A stretch of DNA of 64,000 nucleotides from Xaviernesmea oryzae (GCF_900177415.1 NZ_FXAF01000011.1:930001-994000); one strand, 5' to 3'. Shown: positions 20,002-28,757, counted from the first letter of the stretch. Notes: generated from the sequence alone by a model not told the origin. Translations and numbers: made by a program.

Positions 20002-21084
20002 GTGAAAGAAAACGGCGATCCCGCCATCATCGACATCCGTGACGTCGAAGTGATCGCGCCGAATTTCAAGCGGCGCCTCTCCGGCGTCACCTCCACCATC
20101 ATCCAGCTCGTTCCGGTCCAGAGAGCGCTCGGCCAGAAGGTCGCGGCCCTTGGGCCGGGCCTTCCCGCCGACCTGCCGCATATCCGCTTTCGCGACCTTC
20201 CCGCGCTCTGGCGCCCTCCCCGCGGCAAGCGCTTCCGCATCTGGCATGCCCGCCGCAACATCGAGATGCTGCCGGCGATCCTGATGCGCGACGTGCTTCG
20301 CATGCCGCTCAGGATCGTCTTCACCTCGGCCTCGCAGCGCCGCCATACCGGCTGGACGAAATGGCTGATTTCGAGGATGGACGGCGTGATCGCCGTGAGC
20401 GGCAGGACGGCCGATTACCTGACCGTGCCGAATACCGTCATCCTGCACGGCATCGATACGGACCGTTTCTCGCCGCCGGCGGACAAGGCCGAGGCGAAGC
20501 GTGCCCGCGGGCTCGATCCGGACAAGAAGATCGTCGGCTGCTTCGGCCGCGTGCGGCATCAGAAGGGCACGGACCTCTTCGTGGATTCGATGATCCGGCT
20601 GCTGCCGGCGCGTCCCGGCTGGGCCGCGATCGTCGCCGGCCGCGCCACGGGTCCGCATGCGGAATTCGAAAACGGGCTGAAGGCGAAGGTGGCGGCCGCC
20701 GGCCTTGCCGACCGCATCCTCTTCGTCGGCGAGCACACCGATATCAACGAATGGTATCGCGCCCTCGACCTCTTCATCGCGCCGCAGCGCTGGGAAGGGT
20801 TCGGCCTGACGCCGCTCGAAGCCATGGCGACCGCCGTGCCGGTGATCGCCACCGATGTCGGCGCCTTCCCGGAGCTGCTGGTGACGGGCGAAGAGGAAAC
20901 CGGCGTGATCATCGCCCGCGACAGCCTTGACGCCATGGCCGAAGCAGCAGCCCTCTTCATGGACGACGACGCGCGGCGCAACGCGGCATCGGCCCGCGCC
21001 CGTGCCCATGCCGTCGAGAATTTCAGCATCGAGGGCGAGGCAAAACGCCTCGGCAATCTCTACCGGATCATGGCTTCCGCTTGA
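20002..21084 (+). CDS. lpsB: LPS core glycosyltransferase LpsB (LpcC-type, GT4)
   Basis: A 360-residue GT-B glycosyltransferase. The C-terminal donor domain shows GCFGRVRHQKGTDLFVDSM and the EGFGLTPLEAMATAVPVIA motif. In Rhizobium and Sinorhizobium the enzyme in this position (lpcC/lpsB) transfers mannose to the LPS inner core, and mutants have altered LPS and symbiosis. The start is GTG at 20002, six bases after the greA stop. Its 3' end overlaps that of the convergent lpsE by 17 bp. The name rests on family and on neighbourhood (greA-lpsB-lpsE). Confidence 0.85.
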   Translation: MKENGDPAIIDIRDVEVIAPNFKRRLSGVTSTIIQLVPVQRALGQKVAALGPGLPADLPHIRFRDLPALWRPPRGKRFRIWHARRNIEMLPAILMRDVLRMPLRIVFTSASQRRHTGWTKWLISRMDGVIAVSGRTADYLTVPNTVILHGIDTDRFSPPADKAEAKRARGLDPDKKIVGCFGRVRHQKGTDLFVDSMIRLLPARPGWAAIVAGRATGPHAEFENGLKAKVAAAGLADRILFVGEHTDINEWYRALDLFIAPQRWEGFGLTPLEAMATAVPVIATDVGAFPELLVTGEEETGVIIARDSLDAMAEAAALFMDDDARRNAASARARAHAVENFSIEGEAKRLGNLYRIMASA

Positions 21085-22093
21085 AAAGCTCGATATAGGC
21101 GCCGGCGACGGCTTCCTCGGAAAACTGGCCGACCAGTGTCGCGCGACCGCCCTCACCCACCTTCGCCGCCAGTTGCTTGTCGGCGATCAACTGGTTGATG
21201 GCGCGAGAAAATCCTGCGACGTCGTCGATATCGACGAGCAGGCCGTTTTCGCCGTCCCGCATGAACCAGGACGGGCCTTCCGACCGCGAGGAGATTACTG
21301 GCTTGCTCTGCGCCCAGGCTTCGAAAATGACGTTGCCGAGCGGCTCGTGGCTGGACGGCATGATGAACATGTCGGCGGCGGCGACATAGGGCCGTGCGTC
21401 CTTCTGCCAGCCGAGGAAGCGCACGCGGCTCTCCAGCTTGTGCTCCCGCACGACCGCCTCCAGCGCCTCCTGCTCCTCGCCCTCGCCGGCAATCCACAGA
21501 TAGGCGTCCGGCACCGCCGTCATCGCTTCGATCAGCAGGTGGATTCGCTTGCGCTTGACGAAGCGCGCCATCGTCATGACCAGCGGCACGCCTTCCGGCG
21601 TATTGGCGAGCGAGCGCGAAACGGGAGCAACGGCCGTCGTGTCGGTAAAATTGGAAATCACCTCGACGCCCCGGTCCCAGCCGAGATTGTTGCGCACGTG
21701 GTCCGCGATCCCCGGCGTGTTGCAGACCAGGATGTCGGAATTCTTGAAATAGCCGAGATGGGTCGGGTAATCGCCAAGGCGCGAGAGCTTGATGCCGCCC
21801 TTGTAGGCCGGCATCAGACGAGCGCCGCGAGTGGACCAGGAAATGATCGCGTCCGGCTTTTCTTTCTCGGCCAGCAGGCGAACCCTGATCGGCAAGAGGA
21901 TGCGATCGATCGAAAGATTGCGGAAGTTGCTCTGGATCACGCGGGCATGAGCCTCGACATCCGGACGCCAGCGCCGGTTCCAGCGCATGACGGCAGTCTG
22001 CTCCACGCCTCTCCGGGCAAGCGCGCCAACGAGATGTACAAAGAACTTCTCCGCTCCGCCGTCCTTGCCAAAAATATACTGATGAACCCGCAT
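21068..22093 (-). CDS. lpsE: LPS core glycosyltransferase (LpsE-type, GT4)
   Basis: A 341-residue GT-B enzyme: MRVHQYIFGKDGGAEKFFVHL at the N-terminus is a GT4 acceptor-domain start; SHEPLGNVIFEAWAQSKPVI is the donor-sugar motif. It should work on the LPS core at the cytoplasmic face of the inner membrane together with LpsB. I chose ATG at 22093 because family members begin with M-R-V; the open frame extends 16 codons more. The position opposite lpsB matches S. meliloti lpsE, but the sugar added is not known. Confidence 0.8.
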   Translation of the reverse strand: MRVHQYIFGKDGGAEKFFVHLVGALARRGVEQTAVMRWNRRWRPDVEAHARVIQSNFRNLSIDRILLPIRVRLLAEKEKPDAIISWSTRGARLMPAYKGGIKLSRLGDYPTHLGYFKNSDILVCNTPGIADHVRNNLGWDRGVEVISNFTDTTAVAPVSRSLANTPEGVPLVMTMARFVKRKRIHLLIEAMTAVPDAYLWIAGEGEEQEALEAVVREHKLESRVRFLGWQKDARPYVAAADMFIMPSSHEPLGNVIFEAWAQSKPVISSRSEGPSWFMRDGENGLLVDIDDVAGFSRAINQLIADKQLAAKVGEGGRATLVGQFSEEAVAGAYIELFKRKP

Positions 22094-22343
22094 TGGTTTT
22101 GCCCTGCCGTTTCTTTCCGCTGCGTGTATGCCGAACGACAACTATGGGCAAGGTCATCTCCATGTAATAGTGGAAGCATCCGCAGGAAACTCTTTTGCCC
22201 GCCTTGGAATCCCGGTGCCGCTCAAACGGCTTGACTTGCATGTAAGGATGTCTTCAACCACGTTAGCGGATCGCCGCAGGGTCGCGACAGCGAGCGGCCG
22301 TCGGCACGAGAGTTCGCGGCGGCTGTTCGTCGGAAAGGAAAAA

Positions 22344-23123
22344 ATGCATTCGCTTGGTGTCTACGTCATTAATCTGGATGGCAGCCGGGACCGTCTACAA
22401 ACCATCAGCCAGCGACTTGCAGCTTTCGATATCGCTTTCGAGCGGGTCTCGGCAGTCGATGGCCGCCAACTCGATCTGTCCGCATTGACCGACTACGAGG
22501 CAGCCCGCGCCGAGCGCTACATGGGCCGCAGCCTCGTTGGCGGAGAAATCGGCTGCTATCGAAGCCATCTCAAGGTGGCAGCGCAATTCCTCAGCTCCGA
22601 TGCCCGCTATGCGCTGGTTCTCGAGGACGACGCCCTGCCGCTCTGCAATCCGGTCGAACTGCTCGAAAAGGCGCTTCCTGACCTGGAGAAGATCGACCCG
22701 CACTGGCGGCTGATCAACATTGGAAACAACAAGCTGAAGATCGCCACCCCGCTGGCGCGCTACGACATCGGTGGACATGATTGCGAACTCGTGGCGGCGC
22801 ATTATTTTCCGATGACGACGAGCGCGATAGTCTGGTCTCGGGAGGGCGCCCGGCTTTTCATCGAGGAGCACCGGAAGATTTTCGCACCGGTCGACAACTA
22901 TTTCCGGTACTGGCTGACGCGCGCGGGCCACGGCTATTCCTTCTGGCCCGCTCCCGTCACGACAACCGAAGCCGCCAGCGAAATCCTCGCCGCCTCCGGA
23001 CGCGCCAGGAAGACCAACAAGAGGAAATGGTATTACGCCCTCGCCAAACAGCAGCGCCTGTTCGAAGATAAGTTGATTGCCAGAAGCCGTCGGAAGCTGT
23101 TCCGCGTTCCGGTTGAAAAATGA
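22344..23123 (+). CDS. Glycosyltransferase family 25 (LPS)
   Basis: A 259-residue GT25 enzyme, the family that includes Haemophilus Lex2B/LgtB-like LPS galactosyltransferases. GVYVINLDGSRDRLQTI at the start, GEIGCYRSHLKVAAQFL, and the acidic motif YALVLEDDALPL are typical. ATG at 22344 follows CGGAAAGGAAAAA; the open frame extends further but without conserved residues. It is divergent from lpsE (250-bp gap, with a CTTGAC in it) and probably adds an outer-core sugar. Confidence 0.85.
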   Translation: MHSLGVYVINLDGSRDRLQTISQRLAAFDIAFERVSAVDGRQLDLSALTDYEAARAERYMGRSLVGGEIGCYRSHLKVAAQFLSSDARYALVLEDDALPLCNPVELLEKALPDLEKIDPHWRLINIGNNKLKIATPLARYDIGGHDCELVAAHYFPMTTSAIVWSREGARLFIEEHRKIFAPVDNYFRYWLTRAGHGYSFWPAPVTTTEAASEILAASGRARKTNKRKWYYALAKQQRLFEDKLIARSRRKLFRVPVEK

Positions 23124-23242
23124 TCTCAGAAAGTTTTGCTCACCATTCCTGAAACCCGGAACCGCCTTCTTTCATATCGGCACGCCCCCTCTCACTCTCG
23201 AGAACGGAGACACGAAAGTAGGCTGCCGGCGGCCATTCCTAC

Positions 23243-23947
23243 CTAGACGGAGCGCTGGAAATAAACCGTCTTGCGATCTTTGGCGCGCATAGCAAAGCCA
23301 GCCTTGTCCAACCGCTCCACAAGAGCTGTGATCTTATCCTGGCCGACGATATGCGGATGCAATTCCACAATCATGTGACGCAAATTCCGGAAATCGCTAA
23401 TCTGGAAAAGCTCGATCTCAGCGCCCTCCACATCCATAATCAGGACGACGGGATCAAATTCGGAAATGATGGCAGCGAATGCATCGCTTTGGACGGTAAC
23501 CTTTTCCGCTTCCGTCTTACGATCATACACGCTGGAAGAAATAATATTCTCGTTTCTGAAAAACGTAACCGGCTGACCGTCGGGCGTCACCGCACGCATG
23601 CGTAGATTTGGCCTAAGGCCATTGAGCTCATAATTGCGCCTGATGATCTTCTCCAGCGTGCCATTTGCCTCATAGCTGAGGACGTTACCCTCCCCGCATA
23701 TCCGCGTCGCCAGAAGACTGATGAAGCCGACGCCGGTACCGATTTCGAGAGTCTTCATGCCGGGTTTCAGCACTTGTAACAGCAAATTCCGTTCGGCGTT
23801 CTCATACAGCCCCCTGAACAAGGCGGCGCGAACGCCGGGAGGAATATCTCCTTTCCTGACTGCGAGCCTTATGCCGTCGATCCGAATTGTGCTCGGATTC
23901 ACGACGTAAAGGATCCGCTTTCTTAGCGAGCGCCAGAGCTTTCTCAT
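23243..23947 (-). CDS. FkbM-family SAM methyltransferase
   Basis: A 234-residue methyltransferase. KTLEIGTGVGFISLLATRI is the SAM-binding motif I, and VVLIMDVEGAEIELFQI followed by HMIVELHPH is the FkbM signature. FkbM enzymes O-methylate sugars or polyketides; next to LPS genes, methylation of an LPS sugar is the natural guess. It is the last gene of a three-gene minus-strand run; 11 bp separate it from the acetyltransferase. The region is visibly richer in A and T than the flanking genes. Confidence 0.82.
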   Translation of the reverse strand: MRKLWRSLRKRILYVVNPSTIRIDGIRLAVRKGDIPPGVRAALFRGLYENAERNLLLQVLKPGMKTLEIGTGVGFISLLATRICGEGNVLSYEANGTLEKIIRRNYELNGLRPNLRMRAVTPDGQPVTFFRNENIISSSVYDRKTEAEKVTVQSDAFAAIISEFDPVVLIMDVEGAEIELFQISDFRNLRHMIVELHPHIVGQDKITALVERLDKAGFAMRAKDRKTVYFQRSV

Positions 23948-23958
23948 AAATATCTCTT

Positions 23959-24537
23959 TTACCGAAAGGACTTTTCAACTCCGGCTTCGCGCATCGGAAA
24001 AGCGGCCTCGCCTCGACGCTTGATCAATCTAGCCGGGTTGCCAACATAGATACCGTAGGGCTCGGTCTTTCCTTTGACGACAGCGTTCGCACCAATAACG
24101 CAGCCCTTCGCTATCTGTGAGCCCCCCAGGATTTTCGCGCCGGCACCGATCCAGACATCGTCGCCTATCTCGATTGGTTTACGTGTGATGCCCTGGAAGG
24201 TGATCGGACGATCGATCTCGTTAAAGTTGTGATCAAAAGACACAATCACGGTATGCGCAGCTATTCGGACGTTATCGCCAATCGTAATATTCCCAGCGCC
24301 GTACAGCATCGTATAAGGATTCAGAGAAACATTGTTCCCAATTAAAATCCGGCCTTTTTGAGCATCAATAATAACGCCGGGATGCACTTTTATCTTCCTA
24401 CCGATGCGAACCTCACCTTTTTTGAAGATAATCGTCGAGCGAAGGGAAATCTCCGATCGTGCCCCGATGGAAACCTTGCCGGGAACGAAAAGAGACTTCA
24501 CACGGCACCACATAGTAATCATCGAAGGCAATCGCAT
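23959..24537 (-). CDS. Hexapeptide-repeat acyltransferase
   Basis: A 192-residue left-handed beta-helix protein with repeated [LIV]-G-x4 units between residues 35 and 165 (IGRKIKVHPG, IGNNVSLNP, IGDNVRIAAHTVI, IGDDVWIGAGAKIL, IGANAVV). It resembles WcaF/maltose O-acetyltransferase-type sugar acetyltransferases; the catalytic His is probably in SFDHNFNEID. It likely O-acetylates an LPS or polysaccharide sugar. The start at 24537 lies 3 bp from the stop of the gene upstream, so the two are cotranscribed. Confidence 0.82.
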   Translation of the reverse strand: MRLPSMITMWCRVKSLFVPGKVSIGARSEISLRSTIIFKKGEVRIGRKIKVHPGVIIDAQKGRILIGNNVSLNPYTMLYGAGNITIGDNVRIAAHTVIVSFDHNFNEIDRPITFQGITRKPIEIGDDVWIGAGAKILGGSQIAKGCVIGANAVVKGKTEPYGIYVGNPARLIKRRGEAAFPMREAGVEKSFR

Positions 24538-24540
24538 CGT

Positions 24541-25590
24541 TCACACCTCCGTGCCATCGAAAGGAGATACGATGAAACCCTGGTCGACAAGTTGACGAGG
24601 TTCTTTGAAGCGTACGCTGCCCGGATAAGCGAAGGCGACCTCACTATCAGCAGTAATTCGTTGCATCATCTTCACATATTCCCGGGCGCCGCCGAAATGC
24701 TGCCCGCCGTCGATCGCAGCCTGAACGCGTTCCTGATAGTCGGAAAAGAACTTGAAGTGCAATAGGACGCCAAAAATCGGGGAAAAATTGCGCTGGTACG
24801 GCAGGGGCTGATGAATGTTCTCGCCCAAAGAGCACTCGTCATCCCAGAATATCAAGGGATACTTCATCAGGTCGACATCTGACCCAAACAGGCGCTTTCT
24901 TGCGCCTCCCCGAATCCGCAAAAAGCGGGAATTCCTTATAACACTATATCCGTCCTGATCGTAACAATCAGCGACCTGCCATGGCATCAGATCGTTTTCA
25001 CCGGTGAATTCTGCAGCAGCGATATCCCCGGACGGATACATATCGATCATGGGCGCTGCCAGCCTACGGATTGAAAGCGCCTCGATACGCCCGATCAACG
25101 CTCCGAGAGGCATTTCGAAGCATCGATCGTATATAAGAAACTCATCGGAATCGACGTTGAGATACCAGTGATTGGATCCGTAGATCTGGAAAAGCTCCTG
25201 CCGCCAGCTTTTTCCCCGCCTGGCATCCTTATAGCGAAGCCGCGACGTCCAGAGATCCAGATCCGCCTGGGACGACAGGTATTCCGCCGTCCCATCCGTC
25301 GATTGATCATCCACGCAAATGAACCGCGTCACACCAAGCTTGCGATAGTGCGAAAGGAACGACGGGAGAAGGCGCTGATCGTTGCGAGAAAGGAAGATCA
25401 GGGGAATGTCAGGGCCGGCCAGCGGGCGAAATTGCTGCGGTGAAAAGAGTTGCAGCGAACGCTCCTTGGTAAATACGCCGATACGCTTTCTCGATCTCTT
25501 CGTTCCATGCCACGCCAACATCCGCTCGATGGGAGAACGGCGCCACAACTCGCCTTTCATTCCGGGCGAAGGATAGATAATTTTAGGCAT
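24541..25590 (-). CDS. GT2-like glycosyltransferase (Glyco_tranf_2_4 type)
   Basis: A 349-residue protein. RNDQRLLPSFLSHYRKLGV and FICVDDQSTDGTAEYL form the nucleotide-sugar half of a GT-A fold, and LNVDSDEFLIYD contains the DSDEF metal-binding motif. Such proteins occur in LPS and capsule clusters. ATG at 25590 follows GAGGGGCG; an in-frame ATG at 25611 is possible. Thirty-two bases separate it from lrp, so read-through from the lrp promoter is likely. Donor and acceptor are unknown. Confidence 0.78.
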   Translation of the reverse strand: MPKIIYPSPGMKGELWRRSPIERMLAWHGTKRSRKRIGVFTKERSLQLFSPQQFRPLAGPDIPLIFLSRNDQRLLPSFLSHYRKLGVTRFICVDDQSTDGTAEYLSSQADLDLWTSRLRYKDARRGKSWRQELFQIYGSNHWYLNVDSDEFLIYDRCFEMPLGALIGRIEALSIRRLAAPMIDMYPSGDIAAAEFTGENDLMPWQVADCYDQDGYSVIRNSRFLRIRGGARKRLFGSDVDLMKYPLIFWDDECSLGENIHQPLPYQRNFSPIFGVLLHFKFFSDYQERVQAAIDGGQHFGGAREYVKMMQRITADSEVAFAYPGSVRFKEPRQLVDQGFIVSPFDGTEV

Positions 25591-25622
25591 TCGCCCCTCA
25601 TTTCCGACCATTGGGCAGCCGC

Positions 25623-26090
25623 TCAGATCTCCACCAGTCCAAGCTGTTTGACCGGGCGGATCGTCAGCATGGTGCGAACGGTGTCCACATGCTCGTCGGC
25701 GGTCAGGACCTCGATGACGAAATCCTGAAAGACGGTAAGGTTCTGGGCGGCGCAACGAAGAAGGAAATCGCTGTCGCCGTTGACCATCCAGGCCTCGCGC
25801 ACCAGCGGCCATTGCTGAACTTTGGCCGCGAAGGCCTTGAGGTCCGCATCCGACTGGCGCTTCAACCCGACCATGCAGAATGCGACGAGATCAAACCCGA
25901 GTTTCGTCCCGTTGAGAACTGCATGGTAACCTTCGATGATTCCGGCCTCCTCCAGCTTGCGCACGCGGCGCAGGCATGGTGGCGCGGATATCCCCACGCG
26001 CTCCGCGAGCTCGACATTCGTCATTCGCCCGTCGCGCTGGAGTTCCCGGAGGATTTTAATGTCGATGGCGTCCAGATCGGCGCGAAACAC
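25623..26090 (-). CDS. lrp: Lrp/AsnC-family regulator
   Basis: A 155-residue feast/famine regulator: N-terminal HTH (LDAIDIKILRELQRDGRM, then LAERVGISAPPCLRRVRKLE) and a C-terminal RAM domain (FAAKVQQWPLVREAWMVNGDSDFLLR). Its position between LPS genes and trxB matches the S. meliloti lrp. It is divergent from trxB; a 9-bp perfect dyad in the gap is a candidate autoregulatory site. Which amino acid it senses cannot be told. Confidence 0.9.
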   Translation of the reverse strand: MFRADLDAIDIKILRELQRDGRMTNVELAERVGISAPPCLRRVRKLEEAGIIEGYHAVLNGTKLGFDLVAFCMVGLKRQSDADLKAFAAKVQQWPLVREAWMVNGDSDFLLRCAAQNLTVFQDFVIEVLTADEHVDTVRTMLTIRPVKQLGLVEI

Positions 26091-26176
26091 GGCTTTCCCC
26101 TTTTGTCGGAATGGCTTTTAGCGGAAACGGGATTTAACGCAAGGATCATGCCTTCCATGCCAACTGATCTGTTGTT

Positions 26177-26198
26177 AATGCAAGGCTGCCCTTGCATT
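26177..26198. promoter_or_regulatory. Dyad in the lrp-trxB gap
   Basis: AATGCAAGG-CTGC-CCTTGCATT is a perfect inverted repeat (arms 26177-26185 and 26190-26198). It lies 87 bp before lrp and 111 bp before trxB, central in a divergent promoter region. Lrp autoregulation or a redox regulator of trxB are both plausible. Confidence 0.55.
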
Positions 26199-26308
26199 GA
26201 TGCATGGATCAATCTTACATGGCGCTTTAAAGCGGCAGACCGGAAATCGACCACCTATATGAGGAGCGAAGAAACGCGCCTCCGCCGGTCTTGGAAAGGA
26301 AACAGCAT

Positions 26309-27283
26309 ATGTCCGCCCGTCATACCGAGGTTCTGATCATTGGTTCCGGCCCGGCCGGTTATACCGCGGCGATCTATGCCGCGCGCGCCATGCTGAAACC
26401 GGTGCTGATCGCCGGCCTCGAACAGGGCGGCCAGCTGATGATCACCACAGACGTGGAGAACTATCCGGGCTTCGGCGATCCGATCCAGGGCCCCTGGCTG
26501 ATGGAGCAGATGCTCAAGCAGGCGACCCATGTGGGCGCCGAGATCGTCAACGACCTCGTGACGGAGGTCGAGCTCAACCATCGGCCCTTCACCGTGCGCA
26601 CCGATTCCGGCCAGGTCTGGATGGCCGATACGCTGATCATCGCCACCGGCGCCAAGGCGAAATGGCTGGGGCTCGAAAGCGAGCAGCATTTCCAGGGCTT
26701 CGGCGTTTCCGCCTGCGCCACCTGCGACGGCTTCTTCTACCGCAACAAGGACGTGATCGTGGTCGGCGGCGGCAATTCCGCCGTCGAGGAGGCGCTCTAC
26801 CTCTCCAACATCGCCAAATCGGTGACCGTCGTGCACCGCCGCGACAGTTTCCGCTCCGAAAAGATCCTGCAGGAGCGCCTCTTCCAGCGCCCGAACGTCA
26901 GCGTGCTGTGGAACACGGAAGTGGCCGAGATCACCGGCAAGCCCGCGAAAGCGCCGCTGCCGCCGTCCGTGGAAGGCGTGAAGCTGCGCAACACCGAGAC
27001 GGGCGCGATCACCGAGCGGCCGATCGACGGCGTCTTCGTGGCGATCGGCCATGCACCGGCAACCGAACTCTTCAAGGGCAAGCTGAAGATGAAGCCGAAC
27101 GGCTATCTCTGGACGGCCCCGGATTCGACCGCCACCGACGTGCCGGGCGCCTTCGCCGCCGGCGACGTGACCGACGACACTTTCCGCCAGGCGATCACCG
27201 CAGCCGGCCTGGGCTGCATGGCCGCGCTCGAAGCCGAACGCTTTCTCGCCGGCATCCAGCCGGTCGCCGTGGCCGCGGAGTAA
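26309..27283 (+). CDS. trxB: Thioredoxin reductase
   Basis: This FAD enzyme passes electrons from NADPH to thioredoxin. The 324-residue protein has the FAD motif GSGPAGYTAAIYAAR near the start, the redox pair CATC (Cys136/Cys139) in VSACATCDGFFY, the NADPH motif VVGGGNSAVEEALYL, and the C-terminal GAFAAGDVTDD FAD loop. Length and motifs are normal. ATG at 26309 follows GGAAAGGAAAC. lsrB follows after 9 bp and is probably cotranscribed, which ties the redox regulator to the thiol system. Confidence 0.96.
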   Translation: MSARHTEVLIIGSGPAGYTAAIYAARAMLKPVLIAGLEQGGQLMITTDVENYPGFGDPIQGPWLMEQMLKQATHVGAEIVNDLVTEVELNHRPFTVRTDSGQVWMADTLIIATGAKAKWLGLESEQHFQGFGVSACATCDGFFYRNKDVIVVGGGNSAVEEALYLSNIAKSVTVVHRRDSFRSEKILQERLFQRPNVSVLWNTEVAEITGKPAKAPLPPSVEGVKLRNTETGAITERPIDGVFVAIGHAPATELFKGKLKMKPNGYLWTAPDSTATDVPGAFAAGDVTDDTFRQAITAAGLGCMAALEAERFLAGIQPVAVAAE

Positions 27284-27292
27284 CGTTCAGCA

Positions 27293-28195
27293 ATGGGTGT
27301 GCCGCTCGACTGGGATAAATTGCGCATTTTTCACGCGGCGGCGGAGGCGGGTTCCTTCACCCACGCGGCGGACAAGCTTCATCTTTCCCAGTCGGCCATC
27401 AGCCGCCAGGTCAGCGCGCTGGAACAGGATGTCGGCGTAAAGCTCTTCCATCGCCATGCGCGCGGCCTCATCCTCACCGAACAGGGCGAGCTTCTTTACC
27501 GCACCGCCCACGACGTGCTCTTGAAGCTCGAGACGGTGAAGGTGCAGCTCACCGAGACGACGGAAAAACCCTCCGGCAAGCTGCGCGTCACGACGACGGT
27601 CGGGCTCGGCCAGGGCTGGCTGACCGACAAGGTGCAGGAATTCCTGCAGCTCTATCCGGAAATGTCGATCCAGCTCATCCTCGACAACGAGGAGGTGGAC
27701 GTGAACATGCGCCATGCGGATTGTGCGATCCGCCTCCGGCAGCCGCAGCAGTCCGACCTCATCCAGCGCAAGCTCTTCACCGTGCATATGCACGTCTATG
27801 CGGCCCCCTCCTATATCAACCGCTACGGGGAACCGCAGTCGATCGAGGATCTCGACAACCATCGCATCATCACCTTCGGGGAGCCGGCGCCGAACTATCT
27901 GCTCGACGTCAACTGGCTGGAATATGCCGGCCGCTCCTCGGACAACACGCGCACGCCGCATCTGCAGATCAACAGCCAGACCTCGATCAAGCGGGCCTGC
28001 CTGCTCGGTATCGGGATCGCCTGCCTGCCGGACTATATCGTCGGCCGCGACCCGGGACTGATTCAGCTCGCGATCAACGCCGACATCCCCTCCTTCGACA
28101 CCTATTTCTGCTATCCGGATGAAATGAAGAACGCGGCGAAGCTCAAAGTCTTCCGCGATTTCATCGTCGGCAAGGCGCGCAACTGGAATTTCTAG
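27293..28195 (+). CDS. lsrB: LysR-family regulator LsrB/VtlR
   Basis: A 300-residue LysR protein with HTH (FHAAAEAGSFTHAADKLHLS, then QSAISRQVSALEQDVG) and a substrate-binding domain. The trxB-lsrB order and the sRNA genes behind it match S. meliloti lsrB, a regulator of LPS and oxidative-stress genes; the Brucella/Agrobacterium counterpart VtlR activates an AbcR-type sRNA. Cysteines at about 144, 236, 244 and 273 may serve redox sensing, as reported for LsrB. Nine bases separate it from trxB. Confidence 0.87.
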   Translation: MGVPLDWDKLRIFHAAAEAGSFTHAADKLHLSQSAISRQVSALEQDVGVKLFHRHARGLILTEQGELLYRTAHDVLLKLETVKVQLTETTEKPSGKLRVTTTVGLGQGWLTDKVQEFLQLYPEMSIQLILDNEEVDVNMRHADCAIRLRQPQQSDLIQRKLFTVHMHVYAAPSYINRYGEPQSIEDLDNHRIITFGEPAPNYLLDVNWLEYAGRSSDNTRTPHLQINSQTSIKRACLLGIGIACLPDYIVGRDPGLIQLAINADIPSFDTYFCYPDEMKNAAKLKVFRDFIVGKARNWNF

Positions 28196-28339
28196 GCCCC
28201 CGAACGGAAAGAACGCCGGAGCTGGAAACCCTTCAAACCTGAAGGATTCCAGCGGTCTGCGGCCGCCTGCTATTCCCGTCGGTGGGCCTTGAAGACCAAG
28301 CATTGCGCGTCATGCATGGCTGACTTGCACAAAATGCCA

Positions 28340-28368
28340 TTGTTCACTGCACAAAAAACCACCATATC
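28340..28368 (+). promoter_or_regulatory. Promoter of the first AbcR-like sRNA
   Basis: TTGTTC (28340-28345), 17-bp spacer, CATATC (28363-28368). The spacing and the -10 shape match the promoter of the second sRNA. Upstream sequence (28196-28339) has no gene and could hold LsrB-binding sites. Confidence 0.55.
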
Positions 28369-28374
28369 GCACAC

Positions 28375-28493
28375 AGCTGATGCACATGGTGGCTTTTTCC
28401 TCCCAGTTCCACCGCAGCAGCTGTTCCCCTCTGGAGGTTTTTTGACCTTCACACTTATAGGGCCCTGGAGCGATCCGGTGGCCCTTTTTTTTT
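28375..28493 (+). ncRNA. abcR1: AbcR-like trans-acting sRNA, first copy
   Basis: Predicted transcript of about 119 nt ending in a terminator with stem AGGGCC / GGCCCT and nine T. It contains the unpaired C-rich motif CTCCCAG and the block CTGTTCCCCTCTGGAGGTTT, which recurs almost unchanged in the second sRNA 216 bp downstream. Length, tandem arrangement, Hfq-type poly-U end and position between lsrB and an ArsR gene match AbcR1/AbcR2 of rhizobia, which silence ABC-transporter mRNAs through C-rich seeds. Which copy corresponds to which S. meliloti sRNA is not certain. Confidence 0.8.
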
Positions 28494-28557
28494 GCCTGTA
28501 CGACGCTCGGCCTGCCTCCGCCCATTAAAACTTCTGTTCAATATTCCATCCGCACCC

Positions 28558-28586
28558 TTGTCGGACCGGCCGCCCATCCCCATATT
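28558..28586 (+). promoter_or_regulatory. Promoter of the second AbcR-like sRNA
   Basis: TTGTCG (28558-28563), 17-bp spacer, CATATT (28581-28586). Transcription would begin near 28593. Confidence 0.6.
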
Positions 28587-28592
28587 CATGTC

Positions 28593-28708
28593 AGCCGGCT
28601 GCTCTTGACGACGTCCCCCGTCGTCCGCGTCGGCTGTTCCCCTCTGGAGGTTTTGACCTTCACACCTGAAAGGGCCCTGGAGAAATCCGGCGGCCCATTT
28701 TTTTTACG
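28593..28708 (+). ncRNA. abcR2: AbcR-like trans-acting sRNA, second copy
   Basis: Predicted transcript of about 116 nt. The 3' half (28633-28708) repeats the first sRNA: CTGTTCCCCTCTGGAGGTTT, GACCTTCACAC, and a terminator with stem GGGCC / GGCCC and eight T. The 5' third differs and carries its own C-rich loop (ACGTCCCCCGTCGT, a small hairpin). The differing 5' ends suggest distinct promoters and partly distinct targets, as known for AbcR pairs. Confidence 0.8.
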
Positions 28709-28757
28709 AGCCTTCCTTTCTGCGCAAACGGTTTCCTTTAAATCGTCACCGGACGAT

